NCBI GenBank assembly: GCA_020746105.1
Contig: CM036658.1
Coordinates: forward strand, 32,513,099-32,577,098
From: Trogon surrucura
Lineage: Eukaryota; Chordata; Aves; Trogoniformes; Trogonidae
Direction of reading: 5' to 3'
DNA length: 64,000 nt
Each line of letters opens with the position of its first letter. Position 1 is the stretch's first letter. The position numbers and the translations under genes were made by a program. The notes beneath the pieces are model-generated. The model was not told where the DNA came from and made no database searches. It saw nothing but the letters and a program-made list of their open reading frames with translations. This document shows positions 49,001 to 60,205 of the stretch, in pieces.

Positions 49001-52000
49001 AAAGAGTTCCTTTTACACTAAAATGGTTTCCTAGGAAACACTGCAAAACGTAATGTGATATCTCTTTGTGGAAGTTCAAGGACTTGTGTGTGAGTGTGTG
49101 TTTCTCCTGACCCTCTTTTTTTTTTTTTTTTTGGTGTGGCTTGTGGTATCACTGGCCAATTTTACCTTTTGATGATATCACAAGAACAGAACAAGCCTGT
49201 ACCACAGCAACCCACAATCTGAAGGACATTTTTCTCTTTGATAATCAAATGTCTTCTCTAAACAGAAAAGAAAATTTTTGATTGAAACCAAGTCTTTTCA
49301 TCAGTAGCACCACAGTTTCAGAATAAGGAAAAAATGACGACTAAAAATTCTCAGAGCCTAATTTCAGGTTTCACACAGTCCTCACGCCTGACCAGTATAT
49401 TTCCTCCTCTGTCTGGAGCCTGTAGTACTCAAGAGAAATTGGTGGGAGTAAAGCAGAAATGAACACCCTGAAATGCTAATCAGAGGCCTGGACATGCATG
49501 ATACAGGAAGATCAGGCATGTGTCCAGATCTTCCTTTTAATTAAAGCCTAATGAGCTGTCCATCTCAGAGAAGCACTTTGCCTTTCTGTATGTGCAAGCA
49601 GTGTGTCCCCAAAAATGCAAAGTTTCGAACTGGAACAACTCATCTAAACCAAACAATAGGGAACTAAGACTGAGTTTACCTGACTACATGACTCTTTCAT
49701 TAGTTGTACCACTCTCGCGGATTTAGAAAAGTAGCATTGCAATAGGTGCATTTCCTATGCATGTTAAAAGCCTGCAGAAATATTGATGTATAAAAACCCT
49801 TTCCCCCCAGCACTGACTAAATGCTGAAGTCTTTAGGTAGACAATATATGACCCATGCAGTGCTGCTAACGTGCCTTTCATCCTCCTAGCTCTGATCTGG
49901 GCACCCACACCCATGCAGTTCTGCCCGGTGTTATGTCCAACTAAAAAAGCACGCTCGCCCAAATACAGAGGCACTACAACAGCGCATACAAGGCAGTAGA
50001 GCCAGACGAACAGGGCTTAAGCCTCAGCACAGCTAGCAGTGAGGACACATCTAATTTCTTGCAAGACACTTTACAAGAAGAAGTTGTTTTGCAATAGACT
50101 GTCATGGGATATAGTATTTGAACAGGGTTGGAGATAGAAATTGGATTTTAAGACTCCCTTTCCCCTGTTTGGAGAAAGGGCGAGCCAGTATTTCAGAAAC
50201 AAATATCATTTAGTTTAAGCAGAGTGTCACTTGTAGATGATAAAGGCAGTATCAGAGGCTATCGCAGGCAGCCTCAGCCATCAAACCACCCCAAGTTAAC
50301 TGGACTTCTGTATTTGAGAAGCACACACCCAGTGTACTGATCCCTAGTGCTGCCTTCTCACCCCGACTGCTAAACTTCACCACCTTGTTGCAGCAGATGG
50401 CCTTTTGTGACTCAAGCAGAGCCTGGGACAGTGACAAATTGAATGTGCATGGCGATGTGTATGGATATGGTCCTGGGAAAGGTCCCTGGAGCATTTCTGT
50501 GCTGAAGGTAACACAACCAGGGAAAGAAATCACAGAAAAAAGTCCTGAGTTGATAGCTCATCTCTGTAAGCACAGCCGAAGCAAGCGGGGGATTAGGGGC
50601 TGACATTTACTGTTGGTGGAGAAATGTGAACTTTGGAGAACTACTGAATTTGGCAAAGTTACCAGGAAGTAATGAAAAGAGCAGCATTTGGATGCAGATG
50701 TGCACCCTGGAAATGCTGGATGGAATCACAGGTGCTGACCCAGGGAAACGCTTAGCTGTAAGCACCATTTCACCCAGTCACCTCCCAGCTTTAAAACTTG
50801 GCCCAAACAACCACCTTTCTGGGCAGGACCCCAGGGCCCCTCCTGAAGAAAACATGGCAGCCACATTAAGTATGGTGCTGAGCTTCTTCCAAACCAATCC
50901 AGAGCAGACAGACATGCATCCTCCAGAAGAACAACTGTCCTTCAAGCCAGGAAACCTCAAGGAGTTTCCTGACAGAGCTGAATGAGTGTTAAAGCAGAGC
51001 TGTGTCAATGAAGGTAAATTGCACACCCAGGACTTTCTCAGCTGTCTTTTTTCATGTCCCACTAACTCTGTGTGGACATATAGATTACACTACTTACCAG
51101 CTGTCCTTGCGGGTGCATCAGAAACACCAAGGATGAAGAAACAGAGCTTGGCTATTGCAGCATGTAACACGGTTTTGTTCATCTTCTGCTGTACTGCCTC
51201 TGCTGTACTAACAGGACAAAAATACAATTAAATGATACTTCATATTTGAGATTAGCAGGTAATCAAGCCTACAGCGATGCACTATGGTTATACAAACATT
51301 TTCTGTGTAGAAATACATCCCACTTCCTCTCTGTCCTAAGCTGCTTATTCTGAGGGTCCAGTTGCTGAAGACTTAAATAATTCACATCTACATTCAAACA
51401 GCTTTCCTTCAGTGTAGATTGCATGTTTAGATATAGCCCAACTGCAGCACATGTGCATTTAGAGATTAAAAACCCTACACAGACAAACATATTTACCAAT
51501 GTAAGTCATACTAATTATTAGCCAATGCAAGGAAACATGACTTTCAGGCAGGGGCTTTCTAAGATGGAGAAGACTCATGAGTTAGTCAGCCTATGATGCT
51601 GGGATTTTGGATCTCTTTTCCAGTGTAACTAGTTTACCACACAGTTTATGTAGACTGTCCAGAAGCCAGTCTCACCCATAATCACAAATGACACAAGATC
51701 TCCTTTGATACTTGAACACAGAATATTAAACACCTTAGGCTGACTGGCAGAAAACAAAATAGTCTCATGAGTATCTGCTTTTAAATGAATATACCACAAA
51801 TGCAACTCTGTAGGGTTTTTTTGTTCATCTCAATTTTTCAATGACAGCACAGAAAAACAAGTCTACCTGGAGAAATAATACCCCCCCCTCCCAATCTAGA
51901 TAAATGCATATATGACCTTACCCCATAGCTTTAAAAATGGAAACGAAAAGTTGTCCCATTAGCCCTAATCACTCAGGCAGTGGCCAATGCTTTTTCTGAC

Positions 52001-53074
52001 TCTTATGAATTCATGGTACTGCAGTCATTATCAACAAGATTTGTCATGCCCACCCCACAGGCAGGGAAAGGCCATAGAGTCACCGCTGCACTGGCAGCTG
52101 GCACTGCAGAATGTGGGTGCTGAGAGGACAGCAGGGAAGGGGATGGTTGGGGGTGCAAGGATCAGCCACCAGCAAGGACACTTGCAGTCCTCTGTGGTGG
52201 TTGCACAAAAGTGGCTCTTGCTGTCTTCCAGTCTGGAAGTCTGTGGGCATCCGCAGGTGCTTTCAATCTGATTTGGAGAATGCAGGAAATGTTCATGTAA
52301 CTCAAAAGGAGGCTGAATCAGGCTGTTCCTTTTAAAATCCTTCTTTTCTCTCCTTTCCCCCCTTATCTTGCAACCTGCCCAGGTATACAGGACTGGGTAC
52401 TGGGTACCCAGGTACAGGGACTACTTTGATGTGGAATAAGCTGGATGACCCATTTTATGAACAGGTAAAGCCTTTGTCCCAGGCTACCTGCAAGCCAGCA
52501 GCAGGGACAAGGGGCACTCACAAGGTTCAGGTCGCTCTCATTCACGTTCTTCTCCGAATTGCCTGGCTTATCTGGCAGCTTTGAGGAAAGGCACAGCTCC
52601 AGAACCTGCAGAGTCAGGTGGCAGAAACAGAGAAAAAAAAAAGAAGGGGGCTTGAAAGGAAAATAATTCTCTTTTGTCAAGAATTTCCAAACAGGGCAAG
52701 CATGCAGGAACTCCTGTTTCAAGCAAAAGGAGACAGGAACAAAAAAAACGTCCCTTCGCACAGGTTAGAAGAAGAATAACAAGGGAAGCTGTTGGTGTTG
52801 AGTGCAGGGAAGGAAAGCAGCAGGCTGCCTCAGAGTTGGAGGGCTGTGGGTCACTCAGGGGGGTTCTCCACAAAGCAGCTTGATGCCTTGCCTTGAGAGA
52901 AGCATTTTCATCCATGGGTGATGGGCTGGGCACCTGCTGAACCACCAGCTCTCACCAGCCCAGTTTTGACCATAAAACTTCAGCTTTACTGATAGACATT
53001 CAAAAATATAAATAATAGTATAGATATAAATGTTTATGTTATTTTCATATAAAATATAAAAGATATAATGTAGT
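46016..53074. other. Intergenic DNA between CR1 copies A and B
   Basis: I recognise no gene here. It contains a T run at about 49116-49132 preceded by a short TG repeat, and an A+T-rich stretch at 52990-53072 next to the CR1 copy B 3' edge. Open frames such as 50626-50985 (+) and 48723-49079 (minus) show no domain features and are probably chance. Confidence 0.6.
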
Positions 53075-55092
53075 CATAGAAACCCAGAACGTTAGTGGTT
53101 GGAAGGAACCTCAAAAGATCATCTAGTCCAGCCCTCCTGCCAGAGCAGGATCACGCAGAGTAGGTTGCACAGGAACGCGTCCAGGCGGGTTTTGAATGTC
53201 TCCACAGGAGACTCCACAACCTCTCTGGGCAGCCAGTGCCAGGGCTCCATCACCCTCACAGTGAAAAAGTTTTTCATAATGTTCCTACTGGAACCTCCTA
53301 TGCTCCAGCTTGCACCCATTGCTCCTTCTCCTATCACTGGACATCACTGAGAAGAGCCTGTCTCCGTCATCCGGACACTCCCCCTTGACACTCCCGGACA
53401 CTCCGCTTGTTTATAAACATTTATGAGGTCACCCCTCAACCTCCTCTTCTCCAAGCTAAAGAGACCCAGCTCCTTCAGCCTTTCCTCATAAGCGAGATGT
53501 TCCACTCCCTTCATTATCTTCGTGGCTCTGCGCTGGACTCTCTCAAGCAGCTCCCTGTCCTTCCTGAGCTGAGGGGCCCAGAACTGGACACAAGATTCCA
53601 GATGTGGCCTCACCAGGGCAGAGTAGGGGGAGAGGAGAACCTCTCTCCACCCCCCTTCTAATACACCCCAGGGTGTCATTGGCCTTCTTGAGCTGCTGTC
53701 CACCAGGGCCCCCAGGTTCCTTTTCCCTACACATGCCACTCTCCAACAGGTCAGTCCCCAGCCTATACTGGTACATGGGGTTGTTCTTAGATGAAAGACT
53801 CTACACTTGCCCTTGTTGTAGTTCATAAAATTTCCCCCCACCCAACTCTTCATCCTGTCGAGGTCTCTCTGAATGGCAGCACAGCCTTCTGGTGTGTCAG
53901 CTACTCCTCCCAGTTTTGTGTCATCAGCAAACTTGCTGATGGTGCACTCAGTTCCCTCATCCAGATCGTTGATGAGTATATTGAACAGCACTGGCCCCAG
54001 TACTGCCCCCTGAGGGACTTCACTAGACACAGGCCTCCAGCTAGACTCCGTCCCATTGACTACAACTTTCTGACTTCTTCCCTTCAACCAGTTCACAATC
54101 CACCTCACTACCCAATCATCCAGACCACACTTCCTCAGTTTAGCTGCTGTGAGGATGCTGTGGGAGACAATGTCAAGTGCTTTACTGAAATCCACATAAA
54201 CCACATCCACTGCACAGTCATCATCTATCCACCTGGTTACATCCTCATAAAAAGCTATCAGGTTGGTCAAACATGACTTCCCCTTGGTAAAACCATGTTG
54301 ACTGCTCCTAATGACCCTCTTATCCTTGATATGCCCAGAGGCAGAGCTGAGGATAAGTGATTCCATCACCTTTTCAGGGACGGAGGTGAGGCTGACTGGT
54401 CTGTAGTTACCTGGGTTCTCCTTCTTGCCTTCTCTAAAGACTGCACTAACATTTGCTTTCCTCCAGTCCTCAGGCACCTCTCCTGTTGCCATCGACCTAC
54501 CAAAGATGATGGAGAGTGGCCTAGCAATGACTTCCGCCAGCTCCCTCAGCACCCGCGGGTGCATCCCATCAGGGCCCATGGATGTGTGGGTGTTCAGATT
54601 GCCCACCCTTACCCAGATTGATCCGACTGATCTGATTGATCCCTAACCCAGTCCTCCTCAACCAAGGCCAACTCCTCCTTTATCCTGATTTGCTCTGGGG
54701 CCTCAGGGCCCTGGGGCTCCTGAAGACAGTCTCTGGCAGTATAGACAGAGGCATAGAAGGCATTCAGTAACTCTGCCTTGCCTGCATCCTCTGTCACCAG
54801 GGCACCCACCCATTCAGCAGTGGGCCTACATCACCTTTACTGTTAGTTTTGTCAGTAATGTATTTGAAGAAGCCCTTTCTGTTGTGCTTGACCTCCCTTG
54901 CACAGTTGAATTCCAAGGAGGCCTTAGCTCTCCTAGTTCCCTCCCTACATCCTCTGACCACAGTCTTATATTCCACTCAAGTGGCCAGCCCCTCCTTCCA
55001 TGATCTATGGACTCTCTTCTTCCACCTGAGTTTGCCCAGCTGGTCTCTGTCTAACCATGAGGGTCTCCTGGCTCTTTCTTGACTTCCTACCC
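53075..55092 (-). mobile_element. CR1 LINE, copy B, 5'-truncated with long ORF2 remnant
   Basis: The 3' edge (tcatagaaacccagaacg, then tggttggaaggaacctc) is at the low-coordinate side. The minus-strand frame 53344-54606 codes for 420 residues of ORF2 with consecutive reverse-transcriptase motifs: [69 protein letters not shown] (FADD coded at 53920-53931), SALVRPHLESCVQFWAPQ, and ERVQRRATKIMKG. Upstream parts continue in other frames at 54609-54976 and to about 55090, reaching the linker after the endonuclease (frame with LDRDQLGKLRWKKRVH). The element stops there, so the endonuclease is absent and the copy cannot move by itself. Near 53570-53790 the coding alternates between two frames, showing several small indels. 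Confidence 0.95.
53344..54606 (-). pseudogene. CR1 ORF2 reverse-transcriptase remnant
   Basis: This is an open frame of 420 codons inside CR1 copy B. Finger and palm segments are complete, and the FADD active-site motif (the CR1 version of YADD) is intact. The stretch from about residue 280 to 335 is partly nonsense: the expected residues (for example YQYRLGTDLLES and KKANDTLGCIRRGVE) are in the overlapping minus frame 53543-53776. The frame then returns to typical CR1 thumb sequence and loses similarity again near its end (after [11 protein letters not shown]). It is a 5'-truncated, frameshifted LINE ORF, not a host gene. Confidence 0.9.
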
Positions 55093-56602
55093 ATTGGGAC
55101 TGTAGATGTATTACATATACATTACATGTATTTTGTGTAGATTAAAAAGCAATACTTACCCTGATAGTATACAACAAATGAACTGCTTATAATCAGTTCT
55201 TGGTACAGCAACTCATTTGCAGCAGTGGTAATTTGTGAAGTTTATTGCTCAAGAGCTGACAATCACCAATGCTTTCTCCCTCCTCTCTCAGTCCCTTCAA
55301 AAGTGAGGCCTGATAGCTGTAGAAAAACTGGCAGAAAGTAGCCCTGTGCACTTTTTTTAGCTCCCCATGGCTTTACTGGGAAAGCAAAGGGCTGCTTGGT
55401 GGGGCAGCCAGGAGCTGCCCGAGTGCTGTAGCCTGGGTGTGGGAGGTGGAAGGAAGGGGCTCACTCCCCAAGGTGCAGCATTGCTGCTGGAGTGCCCAGG
55501 AGTCTCAGAGACCTCACCTCTACCTCAGAAATGAAGTGTGAAGGTCACAGTCACAGAGGGAAGCAATGTTGGGTGGTGGGGAAAGGTGCACAGCAACAAG
55601 CTCTTCCAACAGGAGGGTAGGAATAGGCGGGGCTGAAAAACCTGTTAGTTTCCCACAATTATGAGGCTAGAATTTAAGTTATTTAATAGAAGTGGTGTGG
55701 TCTTACTCGTGCAGCTAATTAAAGTTGCCTCATGTAAAGAAAAAATAAAGCAGAAAATTTACTGCAATAAAAATAATGAGTGATTTGTTTCCAAATTGTG
55801 CCAAAGACAAAAAAAAAACACAGAGCCAGCAAAGTTCTTTCCCCTTCTCCTCCAGGGTATGAGGACTGCAGGCAGCCAGCTGCCTCCTGCCCAGGGGGCT
55901 GGCACTAGCCAGGAGCAATTAAACACTAGATTATAATTGGGCTTGGTGAGCTACCTCTCTAATCAGTCATCAGCTGTACTGCTGCTGTCAAAGTAGCTTG
56001 GATAGTCTTCCCTTAGCCTTGCTCTCTGTTTATTTAAGGAGGGTTTGTATGGGTTTGTTTTTATTTCAAGTTAGTGCCAAAATGGAAGAGCTACCTACCG
56101 TTCACAGCTACTTTGGCTGCAGTCCCTTTCCCAGCACTGTTCTGTGCTAGAGAGGGCCAGGAAGGCCCCACAGACAAAGTGCCAGCCAGCTGCCTGCATG
56201 ACCAGGACGATGCAGATGGCGATGCCTTTCTTTTCCTGCTCTCCTTTGCTACTGTGTGCGGCGGTGAGCCTTGTGCTTCCGCACCGGGGCAGGGGAGGAG
56301 GCTGCCATCCCTGAACGGCAGCCCTGCCAAGGAGACCTGGAAGATCTTCAGTCCAAGAAACTTGGAGCTGGACCACATCCTTTTCCTCCTTCCTCTCATC
56401 TCAGGATGTTTTTGGTCCCTGCTGTGACCCTGGATGTGCCAGAGAGGAAGTGCTGGAGAGTTGTAACACACCCACACAGGCTGGGCAAGCTCTGCTGGGC
56501 AGTGGCGTGGGCTTGGCAGAGATAAGCCCAGGTCCCTAGACCACATCACGAAATCATCATTTTATAACGTATATTTGCGCATGTTACAGAATCCAGGCAT
56601 AT
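55093..56602. other. Intergenic DNA between CR1 copies B and C
   Basis: Mixed unique sequence without an identifiable gene. Overlapping open frames on both strands at 56074-56549 lie in a GC-richer patch and show no domain features. Confidence 0.6.
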
Positions 56603-56895
56603 TCATAGGCTCACAGAAGAGCTAAGGCTGGCATGCACTTCCAGAGGCCATCCCGTTTGACCGCACAGCAAGAGCAGGTTGCCCAGGACTGTGACCACTT
56701 GGGCCTTGAGTATCCCCATGGATGGTGACAGCACAGCCTCTCCTGGCAACCTGATCCAGTGTCAGACTGCATCCACATTAAAAAATGGTTTTCCCTATTT
56801 TAAAACAGAATTTCCTGTATTACAGTGTGTGCCCATTGTCACTTGTCCTGTCACTGCACACCACTGAGAAGAGCCTGGCTCCACGCCATCAGGTA
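56603..56895 (-). mobile_element. CR1 LINE 3'-end fragment, copy C
   Basis: Sequence starting tcataggctcacagaagagc and running through cactgagaagagcctggctcc is collinear with the 3' end of copy B (53075-53365), including the near-identical piece ccactgagaagagcctg at its far end. It is more diverged than copy B and contains an A+T insertion around 56780-56820. It covers only the 3'UTR and the last ORF2 codons, consistent with strong 5' truncation. Confidence 0.85.
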
Positions 56896-59327
56896 TTTTT
56901 ATATTTATATGTATTTTTTTAAAACCCTATGTTTAATAGAAAAATAAAAGAGGACTTCTGTAACTGAAGCAAGAACTGAGCCAAACAACACATAAAGCAA
57001 GAGAGGCAAACTGCCAGAAAAGCAAAAGTGGAATGCAAAGTTATATGGTAAAATATATAGTTAGCTTGTCTGTCTGCAAATGAGAGCACCAAGAAGATTT
57101 ATTGTTACATGCTAACAAACTTCTTCGGATCATATATTTATATATCTCCTAAAGTGTGTGTTTCAGTCATAACTGAAAAGATTTTCACTCGGCTAACAGC
57201 ACCCTAATTCCCCACTACATTTCAAAAGCTTGCATCTGAAACTTCATAATGAGAAAGCATTAGAGGCTTTCAGGTGGGGCAGAGGGAAGCTGCCTCACTT
57301 TGGCTGCACAAACCGCTGGTCTTGGCACTTCAGAGGCAACGTAAGTCTGAAACGCCCACGTAGCTGAGGCCCCTGCCTTCCTGCTGGACAAAGCCTGGTG
57401 ATTCTATAAACAGCAGCAAACAGCTTCTTGCAGTGAAAAATGTTGGACAAACTTAAGTATAAGTACATATTCACCCACATCCTACCATGTCCATTAATGC
57501 AGGTAATGTTACTGCAATTAAAAACCATGCATTTTCCAAGAAACCACAGTTAACCCATCTGTTTACAATAGCTCATCAGTATAACATTTCAGATGCAACC
57601 GTGCGGTAAGCCCTGGCAAATAACAATGTTTTTAGTGGTAAGTACTGCAGCTAACATTCTCACTTGAAGACCTCTGTGCATTAAGGAATTCTCCTTCTGA
57701 ATAGTTCCATTTAATTTTTGCATTTTCATTAAATTCAGTGTTCAGTAGAAACAGGCACAAGCCAGAGTCAAGTGGTTTTATTATCCTCTGCTGAGGATTA
57801 AACAGTCTCAAAATCTCACTGAAGACCGTTTGGATTTTTCTAGACCTTTTCTGAACCAAACTCTGAGCTACCTCCACCACTTTGCCACTAAAGGACATTT
57901 CTACAGGATACACCAGCACCAAGTGAGTGAGACCAGTTGCTCTGGGCAGTACCATGACCTGAGCCTCAGGCCTCCTTCCTCTGAGCTGCTTTATGCCTTG
58001 TTAAAGCCTAAACTGCCATCTGTAAGTTTAAAAGGCCTTTGGAAATTTTCCCTTATAAACCTCCAACACTCACCATATATACTTTAGATGATGGAGGGAA
58101 CCAACACAATCTTTAAAACAAACCAGAAATCCAGGAGAGACTGAGGTTACAGTGGCTCTGATTTTCATGGCCATGCATCACATGTTTTGCATTTGGGGGG
58201 AAAAGACTTTACAGAAAATATCTGGTTTATTGGTAACGTATGAAAAAAAATATTTGCAGAAGAGCCTAATCACAGAGTCAGAGGTTTCACATTGTTGCTT
58301 TACACAGAGGAAAAACCCTTTCTGTTGGCAGGCTACCAAGCAGGAGGGCAAACATCCACCATGTGCAGGAGACCTTACAAGCACAGCGGATAATAAATGA
58401 GGGTCAAATAGGTATTTTTGGTAAAGTATGAAATAATTCTTCTGCCTAGAGCTATGAATTTACTCAAAAAGTTTCCAAGGAAGAGATGGAAACAAAGATT
58501 TCTGGTTCTATATCCCACTTTCTTAGACTCTTTTTTTGGTTATAGATAAAGCAATTCATCTTGCTAGGAATGTATTTTCTTCCTGCTTATGGACATGCAA
58601 AATGGCTTTGTTATAATAAGACATTATTACGTTTGTATCATTTATTGACACCTGTGATGTTTTTTAAGAAGGGTGCTATACAAGTGCCAAGTACATCATA
58701 AATTATTAAATGTTTCTTCAAAATCTGCTTGCTTGGTCTTCATTTCATCTACTCATACCAGATTTCAGAGTGAGATACACAAAAGGCCTCTTATGAAACT
58801 TCCCCCCCTTCCCTCACCATTGTGCCTGTGCTGTGCAGGACAAAGCAGAATCCAAATATATGCTGTTTTCTACAAGGCACAGCAAAGATACTTCCTGGGT
58901 GGCCTGAAGCCACCCTGCACTCGAGAAAGTTTACAAGCCTGTCAGTTTTCTCCAATTAAAGATGGGGGGGAAAAAAAAAAAAAAAGAAGGAAGAAATGCA
59001 CAAATTTATTATTTTCAGTTACACCATTTGAGTTTGTGTCTTCCAGAGCATCCCTGCAACGAAGGAATCCTGAGGGCAGCGAGGTTAAAAGTAAGCGGCA
59101 GCTGTGTACAGCCCTGCCGTGCTGCTGTGAACAGCCATGCCTGTGTAAAGTAAATTATGCAGCTGCTGCTGGGCATTTAAAATGTACACGAACAAGCTGT
59201 CAGCCCAAGACCTAAAACTTATTCAGTTATTCAAACTAATTCAATTCTACCACCCAGCTCTGACACTCCCGGCACTTGCTGCAGACCATTTTAATGGGAA
59301 GTAATACGTAAGTGCAAACACCTGTGA

Positions 59328-59352
59328 GGCGGGCGGTGGCGGGCGGAGGGCG
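59328..59352. promoter_or_regulatory. GC-box cluster in A+T-rich intergenic DNA
   Basis: Two GGGCGG boxes and further GGC/GGG groups occur in 25 bases (ggcgggcggtggcgggcgga, then gggcg), with several CpGs nearby. This is the binding type for SP/KLF factors and could also fold as a G-quadruplex. No promoter or transcript evidence accompanies it. Confidence 0.3.
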
Positions 59353-60059
59353 TTCTGATACGACACTCATCACCGTGGTTGTTAACAGCACTGGCATTTA
59401 TGTGATCCTCATTACACTGTAATGTAAGACAGGAGAGGAAGGTTCACACTCCTCTTCCTGCACGGCTCTCTCTCCATCTGCAGGTTCCCACTGCCCACCG
59501 TGTACCCCAAACCCCGTATATTCCCCCACATGCCCTGTACGTCCCCTGTCTGCTCTGTACATCCCACACAGCCTCCACTGACTGTCACAGATGGCTATGC
59601 TGCCTTTTTTGCCCTGTCCACAGACCCAGGCAACACATTTGGTGTCTTGAATGTCCTGGTAGGGCTTACACCAGCCTCTCTCGTGCTTTCAGCATCTCTT
59701 AGGTCAGACCGAGATACCAAAGAGCAGCCTGAAAGAAAATTATTGTTTGTGACGAAACGTTAGAAGCACTGAACTTTCCCCTCTATTAGTTAGCCTTTGT
59801 TTAACCACAGCACAGACCATTGTGACCATTTGCAGATGTGATACAGTGTATTTACATTCACATATCTTTGTGAGAGCATGGGAGAAGGTCTTACCTTGAG
59901 GCCAAGTTCTGATCTGTGCTTAAGTTTCCCCCTGCAGATGTTGTCCTCCAGGATCTTCAAACACCAGTATAGTCTAGACATGGATGTTTTGGTTCCAAAC
60001 CAATATTTCATTAATTGTGCATGAAGATAAATTAGAAACTCTCTGGTAGATCCTAAAGT

Positions 60060-60205
60060 ATAGTTACTAATGGGACTAGATCCAGCAGAGTTCTCATAGG
60101 ACTGAGTCTTTGGCCTACATTATTAAGTTTGTTTTTAATCAATATTGAAAAAGATTATATAAAATCTTTGATGGCAGTGTCTGCAGATGCTGTGCTGGTT
60201 GCCCA
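60060..60205 (+). mobile_element. Probable old CR1-like fragment, plus strand
   Basis: The run cagagttctcataggactgag, tctttggcctacattatt and ttttaatcaatat resembles the CR1-type coding for V-P-Q-x-S-V-L-G-P-x-L-F-N-x-x-I-N. It is followed at 60181 by ctgcagatgctgtgctgg, where the catalytic FADD would lie. All frames are broken. The similarity is judged by eye. Confidence 0.4.

Noticed and set aside
50626-50985. 119-codon open frame on the + strand
   Set aside because: No recognisable family and no splice or promoter context. It could be chance in intergenic DNA.
56074-56549. Open frames of 117 and 152 codons on opposite strands
   Set aside because: They overlap in a GC-richer patch with few stop codons. 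No protein-like features or splice signals were seen.
58673-59215. 180-codon open frame on the + strand
   Set aside because: It runs through a poly(A) stretch that yields an artificial Lys-rich block, and it resembles no family.
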